Source of the DNA: an uncultured Prevotella sp.
Lineage (GTDB): Bacteria; Bacteroidota; Bacteroidia; Bacteroidales; Bacteroidaceae
NCBI GenBank assembly: GCA_937922435.1
Contig: CAKZVT010000050.1
Location: 1 to 64,000, forward strand
DNA: 64,000 nt
Reading direction: 5' to 3'
A program made the position numbers and the translations under genes. The notes below the pieces were generated by a model. It was given only the letters and a program-made list of their open reading frames with translations, had not been told where the DNA came from and ran no database searches. Shown here piece after piece: positions 17,138-25,605 of the stretch. The number at the start of each line of letters is the position of its first letter. Position 1 is the stretch's first letter.

Positions 17138-18391
17138 TCAACGCTCCTCCGTTATGGTGAAACCGGCGCGGCGAAGTTCGTCCCAGAAGTGTGGATATGA
17201 CTTGCTCACAACCTGCGGTTCATCGATTTTCAAACCCGGGAACACCATCGCCGCCGGTGCGAAAGCCATCGCCATGCGGTGGTCTTCATACGTGTTTATC
17301 ACCAAATCGTCGGCCTGTCGGCAACGCTCTCCGTCCCAGCTAAGCTCTCCGGCGGCCGTCTCACGGATAACGTAGCCCAGCTTCCTCATCTCCGTCTTCA
17401 GAGCTTCCACGCGGTCGGTCTCCTTTATTTTGAGCGAGGCCAACCCCGTAAACCTGAACGGAACGCCTGCCAGCGCGCAGCAAACAACAAAGGTCTGCAC
17501 CATGTCGGGCTGGTTGACGAAGTCGTAGTCGAGCCTCGGCGGCACGGGTTCGACGCGCTTCAGCGTCACCGTAGTGGGCACTCCGCGCTCGCGTGTCTTG
17601 AAAACGGTGCGCACGCCGAGCATGCTGAAGAGGTATTTTACGGCCGAATCGCCCTGCCGCGAACCGTCCATGAGGCCGTCGAGGCGCACCTCCGACTCGC
17701 CGTCGCGCGCCAACACAAGCGTCTCATACCAGTAAGACGCCGCACTCCAGTCGTTCTCTATGAAGAACGGGCGCGGCGAGTAAGCCTTCGGACGCACGGT
17801 GATTGTGTCAACATCGCTCCACTCCGCATCCGCGCCGAAGCCCCTCATCATGCACAGCGTAAGGTCGATGTACGGACGCGAGACGACTTCGCCCGTAAGC
17901 CTTAGCTCCAGTCCGCGCTCCAGCACGGGGCCAACCATGAGCAACGCCGATATGTACTGCGAACTGATGTCGCCCGGAATTTCGAGCCGTCCGCCCTCAA
18001 GCCTGCGCCCGTTGATGCGCAACGGAGGGTAGCCATCCTCGCCTTCGTAAGCAATGTCGGCGCCGATATAGCGCAGCGCGTCCACCAAAGCGCGTATGGG
18101 ACGGTGCTTCATGCGCTCCGTGCCGGTAAGCACGTGGCTGCCGGAAGTTACCGCAAGGTAAGCCGTCATGAAGCGCATCGCCGTGCCTGCGGCCCCTATG
18201 TCGATGGTCTCCGGCATACGGCGCAGGGCGTCGAGGATGACGCGCGTGTCGTCACAGTCCGACAGATTGTCGGGCATTACCTTGCTGCCGGCCAACGCGT
18301 TCATCACAAGCGCGCGGTTGCTGATGCTCTTCGACGCCGGCAGGCGCACCGCCGCGTCGATTTTATCGGGTGCATTGAGAATGTATCGCAT
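17138..18391 (-). CDS. aroA: 3-phosphoshikimate 1-carboxyvinyltransferase (EPSP synthase)
   Basis: AroA joins phosphoenolpyruvate to shikimate-3-phosphate in the shikimate pathway. The 417-residue protein has the paired domains of the family: LPASKSISNRALVMNAL near the N-terminus, GAAGTAMRFMTAYLA (phosphoenolpyruvate binding), IKETDRVEAL and EDHRMAMAFA. I place the start at MRYILNAP rather than at an ATG 54 bases upstream, because that one would add an unrelated MHYLCIRQ extension that overlaps the promoter. The first of two tandem promoter copies ends about 40 bases upstream. Confidence 0.95.
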   Translation of the reverse strand: MRYILNAPDKIDAAVRLPASKSISNRALVMNALAGSKVMPDNLSDCDDTRVILDALRRMPETIDIGAAGTAMRFMTAYLAVTSGSHVLTGTERMKHRPIRALVDALRYIGADIAYEGEDGYPPLRINGRRLEGGRLEIPGDISSQYISALLMVGPVLERGLELRLTGEVVSRPYIDLTLCMMRGFGADAEWSDVDTITVRPKAYSPRPFFIENDWSAASYWYETLVLARDGESEVRLDGLMDGSRQGDSAVKYLFSMLGVRTVFKTRERGVPTTVTLKRVEPVPPRLDYDFVNQPDMVQTFVVCCALAGVPFRFTGLASLKIKETDRVEALKTEMRKLGYVIRETAAGELSWDGERCRQADDLVINTYEDHRMAMAFAPAAMVFPGLKIDEPQVVSKSYPHFWDELRRAGFTITEER

Positions 18392-18424
18392 AATAAAATC
18401 ACTTTTCAAAGTTGGCAGTCCTTG

Positions 18425-18462
18425 CCTTATGCAAAGGTAATGCAAACTGAGCGGAATGCAAA
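18425..18462 (-). promoter_or_regulatory. aroA promoter, proximal copy
   Basis: On the minus strand TTTG (18459-18462), a 19-base spacer and TACCTTTG (18432-18439) form the full Bacteroidetes consensus, 41 bases from the aroA start. The same ~44-base sequence recurs 88 bases upstream. Confidence 0.8.
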
Positions 18463-18512
18463 ATAAAAGAGAGTGAAACGAACTTTTATTTTCATTTCCG
18501 AGGTGCAGCTTA

Positions 18513-18556
18513 CCTTATCCAAAGGTAATGCAAACCGAGCGGAATGCAAAATAAAG
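18513..18556 (-). promoter_or_regulatory. aroA promoter, distal duplicate copy
   Basis: TTTG at 18547-18550, a 19-base spacer and TACCTTTG at 18520-18527. The block is nearly identical to the proximal copy (two differences in about 42 bases) including non-promoter bases such as CCGAGCGGAATGC, so it is a duplication or a dispersed repeat and not a chance match. Confidence 0.7.
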
Positions 18557-18753
18557 TATGGAGAAAAAGCAGTTAAAGATAGAGAGCGAGGATATGCAGG
18601 CAATGAAAAGTTTTCTGAAACAGCGTGCATTTGACGCTCCGAGAAGGCCGTCGGTGAAAAACGGAAGGGCGTTTGGCCGAAAAACGGACAGAATTTGGCA
18701 GTCAATGTAAATGGCTTATTTACAGAATGTTACGGCTACATACGGCTTTTTAC

Positions 18754-18838
18754 AATGCCGTTTGCCGTCTTTTGCGATGCAAAAGACCGTGTTTTGCAAG
18801 GCGAAAGGCGGCCTTTAACGTTGTAAAAGGCCGCCTTT
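18754..18838. repeat. AAAGGCCGTC-type modular repeat (locus 5)
   Basis: GCCGTTTGCCGTCTTTTGC, ATGCAAAAGACCGTGTTTTG, GCGAAAGGCGGCCTTTAACG and GTAAAAGGCCGCCTTTGA. The remaining DNA from 18560 to 19130 shows no gene I can support. Confidence 0.8.
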
Positions 18839-19140
18839 GAGGGACGCGACGACGGCTTTCAAGGGCGGGAACAGTGCCGTTTTCAATGCGAACGGACTGC
18901 GGTTTGGTTTACAGCTATGGCCTTCGCTAATGCCAAGCGGCAAAAAGACATCCCGTTTGCAGCTATTTCACGGAAAACAGTTGTAATGATTTCAGACAAA
19001 GGCCGGTGAGTTTTCAGACGAAAAGTTTTCATGAAACGCCGCGGCGTTGACATTTTGACACGCCACGGCACGCCCTGATGTGCAAAAATACCCGATACGC
19101 TTTCAATAAGGAACAGCAGTGTAAAGAATAGCAGGAAAAA

Positions 19141-19172
19141 TTTGCCAGATACGCAAAAAAGGAGTACCTTTG
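19141..19172 (+). promoter_or_regulatory. Promoter of the phospholipid operon
   Basis: TTTG (19141-19144), a 20-base spacer and TACCTTTG (19165-19172). The transcript would start near 19179, which fixes the decarboxylase start at 19199. Confidence 0.85.
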
Positions 19173-19198
19173 CAAAAATTTTCGCACAACGTCACGCC

Positions 19199-19888
19199 AT
19201 GGGAAAAAGAATGAGGAAACTTAAGAACGTAAGGCTTCACCGCGAAGGCACGGATACGCTGTTCTACGGACTGCTCGTACTCGTAGCCGTAGCCATGGTG
19301 CTGTGGATTTACGTTGACTGCAAGGCGTTCTTTTGGGCGTTCGTCGTGGTGTTCGGCACGGTGTACGGCATCGTGGTTAACTTCTTCCGCTGCCCCAAGC
19401 GTTACTTCGACGGCGACACGGAGAAGACTGTCGTAGCCCCGGCCGACGGCAAGGTGGTCGTAGTGGAAGAGGTTGTCGAGGACGAATACTTCCACGACAA
19501 GCGGCTGATGGTGAGCATATTCATGAGCCTGTTCAACGTACACGCCAATTGGTTTCCCGTGGATGGCAAGGTAAAATTCGTCAGACACTTCAACGGCAAC
19601 TACCACAAGGCGTGGCTGCCAAAGGCCAGCGAGGAGAACGAACATGCCGACATAATGCTCGAGACGCCCGAAGGCACGGAGATTCTGTGCCGACAAATAG
19701 CCGGAGCGGTGGCCCGCCGCATAGTGACTTACGCCAAGGCGGAGGAAGACTGCTACATAGACGAGCACCTGGGTTTCATCAAGTTCGGCTCGCGCGTCGA
19801 TATCTACCTGCCCATAGGCACGGAAATCTGCGTGAAGATGGGCCAGAGCACCACCGGCGACAAGACGGTGATAGCAAGGCTGAAGTAG
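19199..19888 (+). CDS. psd: Phosphatidylserine decarboxylase (short, pyruvoyl-dependent)
   Basis: The enzyme converts phosphatidylserine to phosphatidylethanolamine. The 229-residue product starts with a basic segment and two membrane helices (LFYGLLVLVAVAMVLWIYV and FWAFVVVFGTVYGIVVNFF). The catalytic part includes VVAPADGKVVVVEEV, IFMSLFNVHANWFPVDG and FIKFGSRVDIYLP; self-cleavage before the Ser of FGS would create the pyruvoyl group. An upstream in-frame ATG at 19142 lies within the promoter and is rejected. The next gene makes the substrate. Confidence 0.93.
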   Translation: MGKRMRKLKNVRLHREGTDTLFYGLLVLVAVAMVLWIYVDCKAFFWAFVVVFGTVYGIVVNFFRCPKRYFDGDTEKTVVAPADGKVVVVEEVVEDEYFHDKRLMVSIFMSLFNVHANWFPVDGKVKFVRHFNGNYHKAWLPKASEENEHADIMLETPEGTEILCRQIAGAVARRIVTYAKAEEDCYIDEHLGFIKFGSRVDIYLPIGTEICVKMGQSTTGDKTVIARLK

Positions 19889-20088
19889 GGTTTTAAGGTT
19901 CTACGGTTATTGGGTTTTACGGTTTTAAGGTATGAGGTTATACGGTTTTAAGGTCTCAATGTAGACAGCATAACCCAAAGATGTACCGCATAACCCCAAA
20001 AAACACCGCAAAACCGCACAACCTCAAGACCGCATAACCCCAAAAAACACCGTACAACCGCACAACCTCAAGACCGCATAACCCCAAA
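19889..20088. repeat. Word-built inverted repeat (ACGGTTTT / AACCGCA words) between psd and pssA
   Basis: The left arm repeats GGTTTTACGGTTTTAAGGT-like words; the right arm repeats their complement as ATAACCCCAAAAAACACCGC and AAAACCGCACAACCTCAAGA, the latter two or three times. It fills the whole 200-base gap between two genes of one pathway. Confidence 0.75.
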
Positions 20089-20089
20089 C

Positions 20090-20791
20090 ATGATAAAACG
20101 ACACATCCCCAACACCATTACTTGCTGCAACCTGATTTCGGGTTGCGTGGCTACGGCCTTCGCCTTCGGAGGCCAGCCCGGCATGGCTTTCCTGTTCATC
20201 ATCATAGGCGCGGTGTTCGACTTCTTCGACGGCATGAGCGCGCGCCTGCTCGGCGTGTCGTCACCCATCGGCAAGGAACTTGACTCGCTCGCCGACGACG
20301 TTACCTTCGGCGTAGCCCCGGCCACGATGGTGTTCAGCACGCTATGCGTGCTCGACTATCCCTCATGGCTTGAGCCGTTGCGCCCCGTGCTGCCCTTCGC
20401 GGCTTACATAATGGCGGCGTTCTCGGCATTGAGGCTTGCCAAGTTCAACCTTGACGAGCGTCAGGCGATGGGCTTCATCGGCCTGCCGACGCCTGCCAAC
20501 GCGCTGTTTTGGGGTTCGCTGCTGTTAGGTGCAGGCTCGCTGTTGGAGTCGTCCCCCTACATGGTTTTCGCCGTCCTGGCCCTCGTGCTGCTGTCGAGCT
20601 GGGTCATGGTGGCCGAAATACCGATGTTCGCCCTTAAGTTCAAGCACTGGGGATGGCGCGGCAACGAGGTGCGCTATACGTTCATCATCAGCTGCATACC
20701 GCTGCTTTTAATATTCAGGATGTCGGCCTTCGCCGTAATAATAGTGTGGTACGTGCTGCTGTCGGCATACTCTAACAAGAAAAAACAATAA
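20090..20791 (+). CDS. pssA: CDP-diacylglycerol--serine O-phosphatidyltransferase
   Basis: This inner-membrane enzyme makes phosphatidylserine from CDP-diacylglycerol and serine. The 233 residues hold several membrane helices, and the CDP-alcohol phosphotransferase signature is visible at about residues 43-70: FDFFDGMSARLLG, then GKELDSLADD (D-G-x2-A-R-x8-G-x3-D-x3-D). Its product is the substrate of the decarboxylase encoded just upstream, so the two genes together give the phosphatidylethanolamine branch. Confidence 0.95.
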   Translation: MIKRHIPNTITCCNLISGCVATAFAFGGQPGMAFLFIIIGAVFDFFDGMSARLLGVSSPIGKELDSLADDVTFGVAPATMVFSTLCVLDYPSWLEPLRPVLPFAAYIMAAFSALRLAKFNLDERQAMGFIGLPTPANALFWGSLLLGAGSLLESSPYMVFAVLALVLLSSWVMVAEIPMFALKFKHWGWRGNEVRYTFIISCIPLLLIFRMSAFAVIIVWYVLLSAYSNKKKQ

Positions 20792-20795
20792 CCAG

Positions 20796-21068
20796 ATGCT
20801 TGCCTTCCTGCTTAATCTTATACTGCTGATTATCTTCGTGGCGTTCATCATCGTGTGCGTCACGGCGTTCCGCATATACCGTTCGCTGCACAACATAAAG
20901 CGCAAGTTCACATCAGGCACAAGCCAACGCCAAGCCAAACAACAATGGAACGGCGGACAGACGACGGACGACGAGGTAATCATCGACCGCCGTTCGCCCG
21001 ACGAGGCCAACCGAAAAATCTTCTCAAAGGGCGAAGGCGAATACGTGGACTACGAGGAAGAGAAATGA
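20796..21068 (+). CDS. DUF4834-type small membrane protein
   Basis: This 90-residue protein has one N-terminal membrane helix (LNLILLIIFVAFIIVCVTAF) and a basic-then-acidic cytoplasmic tail ending in GEYVDYEEEK. I recognise the pattern of the DUF4834 family, common next to phosphatidylserine synthase in Bacteroidales; function is unknown. It starts 4 bases after pssA and is likely in the same transcript. Confidence 0.75.
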   Translation: MLAFLLNLILLIIFVAFIIVCVTAFRIYRSLHNIKRKFTSGTSQRQAKQQWNGGQTTDDEVIIDRRSPDEANRKIFSKGEGEYVDYEEEK

Positions 21069-21110
21069 CGGGAACTATCTTGAATTACTTAATATAACCT
21101 GACTAAACAA

Positions 21111-22685
21111 ATGAAAAGAATCCTGACACTCGTTTGCGCGGCACTGCTTGCCATGAGCGCGAACGCCGACACGGGCAAGGCCAAGTACGCACACCTGTAC
21201 AAAAACCTGCCGTTCAGCATGGAGCAGGTCACCGCTCCAACCTTCCCGGACAACAAAGTGAACCTCAAAGACTTCGGAGCCAAGGGCGACGGGTCGTCAC
21301 TCTGCACCGAGGCTTTTGCCAAAGCAATAGACGCCTTGTCGCAGAAGGGCGGCGGAAGGCTCGTCGTTCCGCAGGGCGTTTGGTACACCGGCCCCATCGT
21401 TTTGCAAAGCAACATAGAGCTGCACCTGCAAAAAGGCGCAATCATACTGTTCTCGCCTGACCCCGACTTGTACAAACTCATCGACACGTCGTTCGAGGGT
21501 CTTAACACACGCAGATGCCAGTCGCCCATCTCGGGCACAAACCTTGTCAACGTTGCGATTACCGGCCAGGGCGCAATCGACGGCAACGGCGAATACTGGC
21601 GGCCTGTAAAGCGCGACAAGGTGACGGCAAAGCAGTGGAAAGAGTTTACCTCGCGCGGCGGCGTTGTGCAGGGAGACAAGGTATGGTGGCCGTCTGAAGG
21701 CGCGCTGAAAGGCTCCACAATGAGCGACATGAACGTGCCTACGGGCGTAGAGGGCGAGGCCGGATGGAACGAAATAAAGCAGTACCTGCGCCCCGTAATG
21801 GTAAGCCTCGTAGGCTGCAAGAACGTGTGGCTGAAGGGCGTAATATTCCAGAACTCGCCGGCATGGAACATACATCCGCTGATGTGCGAGAACGTATTGG
21901 TGGAGGATGTGCAGGTGCGCAACCCGTCGTTCGCGCAGAACGGCGACGGCATCGACCTCGAATCGTGCAAAAACGCGCTTATCGTAAACTCGTCGTTTGA
22001 CGTAGGCGACGACGGCATTTGCATAAAAAGCGGCAAGGACGCCGACGGCCGCAAGCGCGGCATTCCGTGCGAGAACGTCATCGTGAACGGCTGCACCGTG
22101 TTCAAGGGTCACGGCGGTTTCGTGGTAGGAAGCGAGATGAGCGGCGGCGTGAAGAACGTGTACGTGAGCGACTGCCAGTTCCTTGGTACCGACGTGGGCC
22201 TGCGTTTCAAGAGCACGCGGGGCCGCGGCGGCGTGGTGGAAGGCATCTATATAAATAATGTGTCGATGTTCGACATACAGACGGATGCCATCACCTTCGA
22301 CCTGTATTACGGCGGAAAGTCGGCCGTGGAGGCACTTGAGGACGGCGACGAAAACAAGGAAAGCACGCCACGGTACAAGGCCGACGAGACCACGCCGTGC
22401 TTCCGCGACATATTCATCAACCACTTAATATGCCGCCGCGCGCGCCGTGCGGCCTTCTTCAACGGCCTGCCCGAGATGCCGGTTAAGAACGTGCAGATAA
22501 CCGACCTCGAAGTGAACAACGCCAAGGAGGGCATCGTCATAAACAACACCGACGGCGTACAGCTGAACAACATCAGCGTAAGCGCAAGCGGACACACCTT
22601 CACCGCCACCAACTCTGTCAACGCTACGGTGAACGGAAAGACGTACAAGAAGATTGACTCGAAGGGCGTTACGCTCGACTTCTGA
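21111..22685 (+). CDS. Glycoside hydrolase family 28 (polygalacturonase-like), secreted
   Basis: GH28 enzymes cut alpha-galacturonide bonds in pectin by inversion. The 524 residues begin with a signal peptide (MKRILTLVCAALLAMSANA). The N-terminal VNLKDFGAKGDG is the usual opening of the right-handed beta-helix fold. Catalytic signatures appear in order: QNGDGIDLES, VGDDGICIKSG, GHGGFVVGSE and LRFKSTRGRGG, corresponding to the NTD, DD, GHG and RIK motifs. There is no SusC/SusD pair or other pectinase nearby, so it is not part of a visible utilisation locus. Export is probably to the periplasm because no C-terminal type IX signal is seen. Confidence 0.92.
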   Translation: MKRILTLVCAALLAMSANADTGKAKYAHLYKNLPFSMEQVTAPTFPDNKVNLKDFGAKGDGSSLCTEAFAKAIDALSQKGGGRLVVPQGVWYTGPIVLQSNIELHLQKGAIILFSPDPDLYKLIDTSFEGLNTRRCQSPISGTNLVNVAITGQGAIDGNGEYWRPVKRDKVTAKQWKEFTSRGGVVQGDKVWWPSEGALKGSTMSDMNVPTGVEGEAGWNEIKQYLRPVMVSLVGCKNVWLKGVIFQNSPAWNIHPLMCENVLVEDVQVRNPSFAQNGDGIDLESCKNALIVNSSFDVGDDGICIKSGKDADGRKRGIPCENVIVNGCTVFKGHGGFVVGSEMSGGVKNVYVSDCQFLGTDVGLRFKSTRGRGGVVEGIYINNVSMFDIQTDAITFDLYYGGKSAVEALEDGDENKESTPRYKADETTPCFRDIFINHLICRRARRAAFFNGLPEMPVKNVQITDLEVNNAKEGIVINNTDGVQLNNISVSASGHTFTATNSVNATVNGKTYKKIDSKGVTLDF

Positions 22686-22687
22686 CA

Positions 22688-22972
22688 CCCGCCAAAAAAC
22701 AACCTGACACCCACCCCACCCCCTCCCAAAGGGAGGGGCGTTGAAATGACCTGTCGGTTGAATAACGGTTGAATGCGACCTGAAATACAAAAGGCCACCT
22801 TTTGCAGTGCAAAAGGTGGCCTTTTAGCTTGCAATATGCCGTCTTTTGCAGGCCAAAAGACGGCATATTGCAAGTACGTATGCAACGTGCTGATTTCCAA
22901 CCAATTATCAAACACCCCGACAAAAGTAATCAAGCCCCTCCCTTGGGGAGGGGCTTGGGGTGGGTGTAAGGT
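22688..22972. repeat. Facing CACCCACCCC repeats enclosing an AAAGGCCGTC-type element (locus 6)
   Basis: CACCCACCCCACCCCCTCCC at 22690 and its complement GGGAGGGGCTTGGGGTGGGT at about 22940 face each other. Between them, 22787-22873, run AAAAGGCCACCTTTTGCA, GCAAAAGGTGGCCTTTTAGC, GCCGTCTTTTGCAGGC and CAAAAGACGGCATATTGCA, followed by a diverged flank GCAACGTGCTGATTTCCAAC. The two repeat families are nested here. Confidence 0.8.
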
Positions 22973-22981
22973 GTTATTCCC

Positions 22982-23692
22982 TTAGTTGTGCACCAGCGTT
23001 CCGATGGGTTCTCCGTCCATCACGCGCTTCAGGTTGCCCTTAACGTCCATGTTGAACACGTAGATGGGCAGGTTGTTCTCCTTGCACATGGTGGTTGCGG
23101 TAAGGTCCATCACCTTCAGGCCGCGCGTGTAAATCTCGTCGTAAGTTATGTCGCTGAACTTCACGGCCGCAGGGTCTTTCTCCGGGTCTGCGGTGTATAT
23201 GCCGTCAACGCGCGTGCCCTTGAGCATCACGTCGGCCTCTATTTCGATGCCGCGGAGCGACGAACCCGTATCAGTAGTGAAGTAAGGCGAGCCCGTGCCG
23301 GCGCTGAATATGCACACATAGCCGGCCTCCATCGCCTCGATGGCCTTCCACTTAGAATAGAACTCGCCGATGGGCTCCATGCGGATGGCCGTGAGCACCT
23401 TGTTCTTCACACCGATTGCGCCAAGCGCGGAGCTAAGCGCGAGCGAATTGATGACCGTGGCGCACATGCCCATCTGGTCGCCCTTGACGCGGTCGAAGCC
23501 CTTGCCTGCGCCGCTAAGACCGCGGAATATATTGCCGCCGCCGATTACAATGCCTATTTGCACGCCCATTTCGTGCACTTCCTTGATTTGACTTGCATAG
23601 TCGCTGAGGCGCTCCGGGTCGATGCCGAAGCCCTGCTTGCCCATCAGGCTCTCGCCGCTGAGCTTCAATAAGATACGTTTGTAATTTGCCAT
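22982..23692 (-). CDS. pyrH: Uridylate (UMP) kinase
   Basis: PyrH phosphorylates UMP to UDP. The 236-residue protein has the amino-acid-kinase fold: KRILLKLSGESLMG at the N-terminus, IVIGGGNIFRG, DQMGMCATVINSLAL and GTGSPYFTTDT, and it ends with MDVKGNLKRVMDGEPIGTLV. I start at MANYKR; an ATG 36 bases upstream lies in the adjacent CACCCACCCC repeat and would add MGGLGWVSNILF. Confidence 0.96.
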   Translation of the reverse strand: MANYKRILLKLSGESLMGKQGFGIDPERLSDYASQIKEVHEMGVQIGIVIGGGNIFRGLSGAGKGFDRVKGDQMGMCATVINSLALSSALGAIGVKNKVLTAIRMEPIGEFYSKWKAIEAMEAGYVCIFSAGTGSPYFTTDTGSSLRGIEIEADVMLKGTRVDGIYTADPEKDPAAVKFSDITYDEIYTRGLKVMDLTATTMCKENNLPIYVFNMDVKGNLKRVMDGEPIGTLVHN

Positions 23693-23704
23693 AAAAAGTA
23701 TATT

Positions 23705-23855
23705 TGAGACCCACCCCAACCCTCCCAAAGGGAGGGAGCTTGAATACCGCCGTCGGAATGGGACTAAATTAATGTATTCTGTACGGTCATCTTATGCTTC
23801 ATACGCGACTAACCAAGCCCCCTCCCTTAGGGAGGATTGGGGTGGGTATCACATA
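23705..23855. repeat. Facing CACCCACCCC repeats between birA and pyrH; one arm is coding
   Basis: GACCCACCCCAACCCTCCCA with AAGGGAGGGAGCTTGAA lies upstream of pyrH. The complement CAAGCCCCCTCCCTTAGGGA, then GGATTGGGGTGGGTA, lies at 23814-23851 and encodes IPTPILPKGGGL, part of the last ~18 residues of BirA. Confidence 0.8.
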
Positions 23856-24578
23856 TTCCACCTCTTTGAACAGATAAGTCTTTTCCTCGCCGTCCTCCTT
23901 CCGCAGCACAAGTCGGCCGTCAGGCTCTACCCGGAGGATGCTTGCCGTAAACTCTCCCGTGGCGTCGCGCCAGGCATGAAGCCCCGTGCGGCGGTAGAGC
24001 GAGGCGCTGTAGAGGGCGTGGATGTCGGCATAACGCCCGGCGTCCACCATGCCAAGATAGCGGCGGAAGCCGTCTTCAAAAAGGCAGAGCAGCTCCTCAC
24101 GGTCAGTCTCGCGCCCCAAGATGTTAAACAAAGATACAGGGTTCGGAGCGTCGCCGGTGAACTCGCGCTGGTTTACATTGATGCCAACACCAAGTATGCA
24201 GCCGCCTACGAAGCCCTTGGCAATGGCGCATTCGGAGAGCGTTCCACTTATTTTCATGTCGCGCCAATACACGTCGTTGGGCCATTTTACGGTGAAGCCG
24301 TCGGCGTAATGCGACAAGGCGTCGCGAACGGCCAGTGCTCCGGCCTCAAGCATGACGAACTGCCGCCTGGCCTCAAGTCCTCGGGGGCGCACCTTGACAC
24401 TGAAAAGCAGGTTCTGCCCCGGCGCGCTTTCCCACGTATTACGCCCCTGCCCACGCCCCGCCGTCTGGTAATCGGCGGTGACGACGGTCATCAGCGAGCC
24501 TTCCTCGCCCGTGTATTCGCGGAGGAAGCGGTTGGTGGAGTCGGTCTCGGTGAGCCTCAACGTTATGATGTCTTCCAT
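23799..24578 (-). CDS. birA: Biotin--[acetyl-CoA-carboxylase] ligase, single-domain
   Basis: BirA activates biotin and attaches it to carrier proteins. The 259-residue protein lacks a DNA-binding N-terminus, so it is a non-regulatory ligase. Family motifs: TETDSTNRFL, AGRGQGRNTWESAPGQNLLF and KWPNDVYWRDMKISGTLSE. I start at MEDIITLR; an ATG 30 bases upstream would overlap the previous gene. The extreme C-terminus (IPTPILPKGGGLVSRV) is encoded by an intergenic-type repeat, so the natural end of the protein was probably replaced or extended by that element. Confidence 0.93.
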   Translation of the reverse strand: MEDIITLRLTETDSTNRFLREYTGEEGSLMTVVTADYQTAGRGQGRNTWESAPGQNLLFSVKVRPRGLEARRQFVMLEAGALAVRDALSHYADGFTVKWPNDVYWRDMKISGTLSECAIAKGFVGGCILGVGINVNQREFTGDAPNPVSLFNILGRETDREELLCLFEDGFRRYLGMVDAGRYADIHALYSASLYRRTGLHAWRDATGEFTASILRVEPDGRLVLRKEDGEEKTYLFKEVEYVIPTPILPKGGGLVSRV

Positions 24579-24582
24579 TGTT

Positions 24583-24951
24583 TCAGTATTGCATCGGCGT
24601 GAAAGCATCCTCCGTATGGCGTATTTCGCACTGGCCGCCGGGTGTCCCCATGACGGCCACGATGTCGAAACGCAGGGGGAACTCTATGCCATACGTCCGA
24701 ACGAACTTGGCCGCAGCCACGGCCAGACTGCGCATCTTACGCTCGTCTACGGCCAGTTCGGGCGGCATGTAGTCGGCGTTGCGGCGCGTCTTAACCTCCA
24801 CAACTACCAGCTGGTCGGCATCAACGGCCACGATGTCGAGGTCGCGGTGGCCGTCGCGCCAGTCGCGCCAAAGTATTCGGTAGCCCTTGCGCTCCAGATA
24901 TTCGGCGGCCTTCTGCTCGCCCCATCGCCCCGTGTCGTTGTGTTCGGCCAT
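24583..24951 (-). CDS. UPF0102 (YraN) family nuclease-like protein
   Basis: A 122-residue protein with the restriction-endonuclease-like core of the YraN family: GRWGEQKAAEYLERKGYRIL, then RDLDIVAVDADQLVVVEVKTR, which carries the D...E-x-K catalytic-type residues. Function in the cell is unknown. It ends 4 bases before birA begins. The start at MAEHND is chosen because a promoter box lies about 35 bases upstream and longer forms would run through it. Confidence 0.9.
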   Translation of the reverse strand: MAEHNDTGRWGEQKAAEYLERKGYRILWRDWRDGHRDLDIVAVDADQLVVVEVKTRRNADYMPPELAVDERKMRSLAVAAAKFVRTYGIEFPLRFDIVAVMGTPGGQCEIRHTEDAFTPMQY

Positions 24952-24985
24952 AGTTTTTACTTGCTCATTTGTTTTCTTTCCAATG

Positions 24986-25046
24986 GCAAAAATACAACAT
25001 TTCCGCAACATACGGCTACCGTTTGCGGCGAAAATGGTTACTTTTG
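24986..25046. promoter_or_regulatory. Divergent promoter region for UPF0102/birA and tadA
   Basis: Minus-strand TATTTTTG at 24986-24993 faces the UPF0102 gene and plus-strand TACTTTTG at 25039-25046 faces tadA. No good -33 TTTG sits at the usual spacing for either, so both are -7 matches only. Confidence 0.55.
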
Positions 25047-25062
25047 CAGCAAAAACTAAGAT

Positions 25063-25524
25063 ATGGAGAACTTGCAGGAAGACACCCGGCAGAAAAAGGA
25101 CGAGCAGTTTATGCGCAAGGCTTTGGCCGAAGCAGAGGCGGCGCGCGAGGCCGGCGAAATACCCGTCGGCGCGGTAATAACCTGCCGCGACAGAATAATT
25201 GCGCGCGCCCACAACCTTACCGAAACGCTCAACGACGTCACTGCGCACGCCGAGATGCAGGCCATCACGGCGGCGGCCGACGCGTTAGGCGGCAAATACC
25301 TTGCCGACTGCACGCTGTACGTGACCGTGGAGCCATGCGTGATGTGCGCCGGTGCCATCGGCTGGGCGCAAATACGGCGCGTTGTCTACGGCGCGGCCGA
25401 CGAGAAACGGGGCTTCACACGCTTCGCCCCCGACGCCCTCCACCCCAAGGCGACGGTAACGCAGGGCGTGCTCGAAGAGGACTGCCGCCGCCTGATGCAG
25501 GATTTTTTCAAAGCAAAACGCTGA
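25063..25524 (+). CDS. tadA: tRNA-specific adenosine deaminase
   Basis: TadA converts A34 to inosine in the tRNA(Arg) anticodon. The 153 residues contain the zinc and proton-shuttle motif HAEMQA and the second zinc motif PCVMCAGAIG, as well as EIPVGAVI near the N-terminus. Length matches the family. It stands alone, transcribed divergently from the UPF0102 gene. Confidence 0.95.
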   Translation: MENLQEDTRQKKDEQFMRKALAEAEAAREAGEIPVGAVITCRDRIIARAHNLTETLNDVTAHAEMQAITAAADALGGKYLADCTLYVTVEPCVMCAGAIGWAQIRRVVYGAADEKRGFTRFAPDALHPKATVTQGVLEEDCRRLMQDFFKAKR

Positions 25525-25605
25525 CTTTTGGTTACAGCATTTACTGCCAAAAGCACATTATCACACATAGTGTAAGCATACAAGAAGCGTTTGCTTACAA
25601 TCCAA

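Noticed and set aside
21111..22685. A polysaccharide-utilisation locus around the GH28 enzyme
   Set aside because: No SusC/SusD pair, regulator or further glycan enzyme adjoins it.
24583..25248. A 221-residue form of the UPF0102 protein
   Set aside because: The extra N-terminus crosses the promoter region and the opposite-strand start of tadA; the family domain begins at MAEHND.
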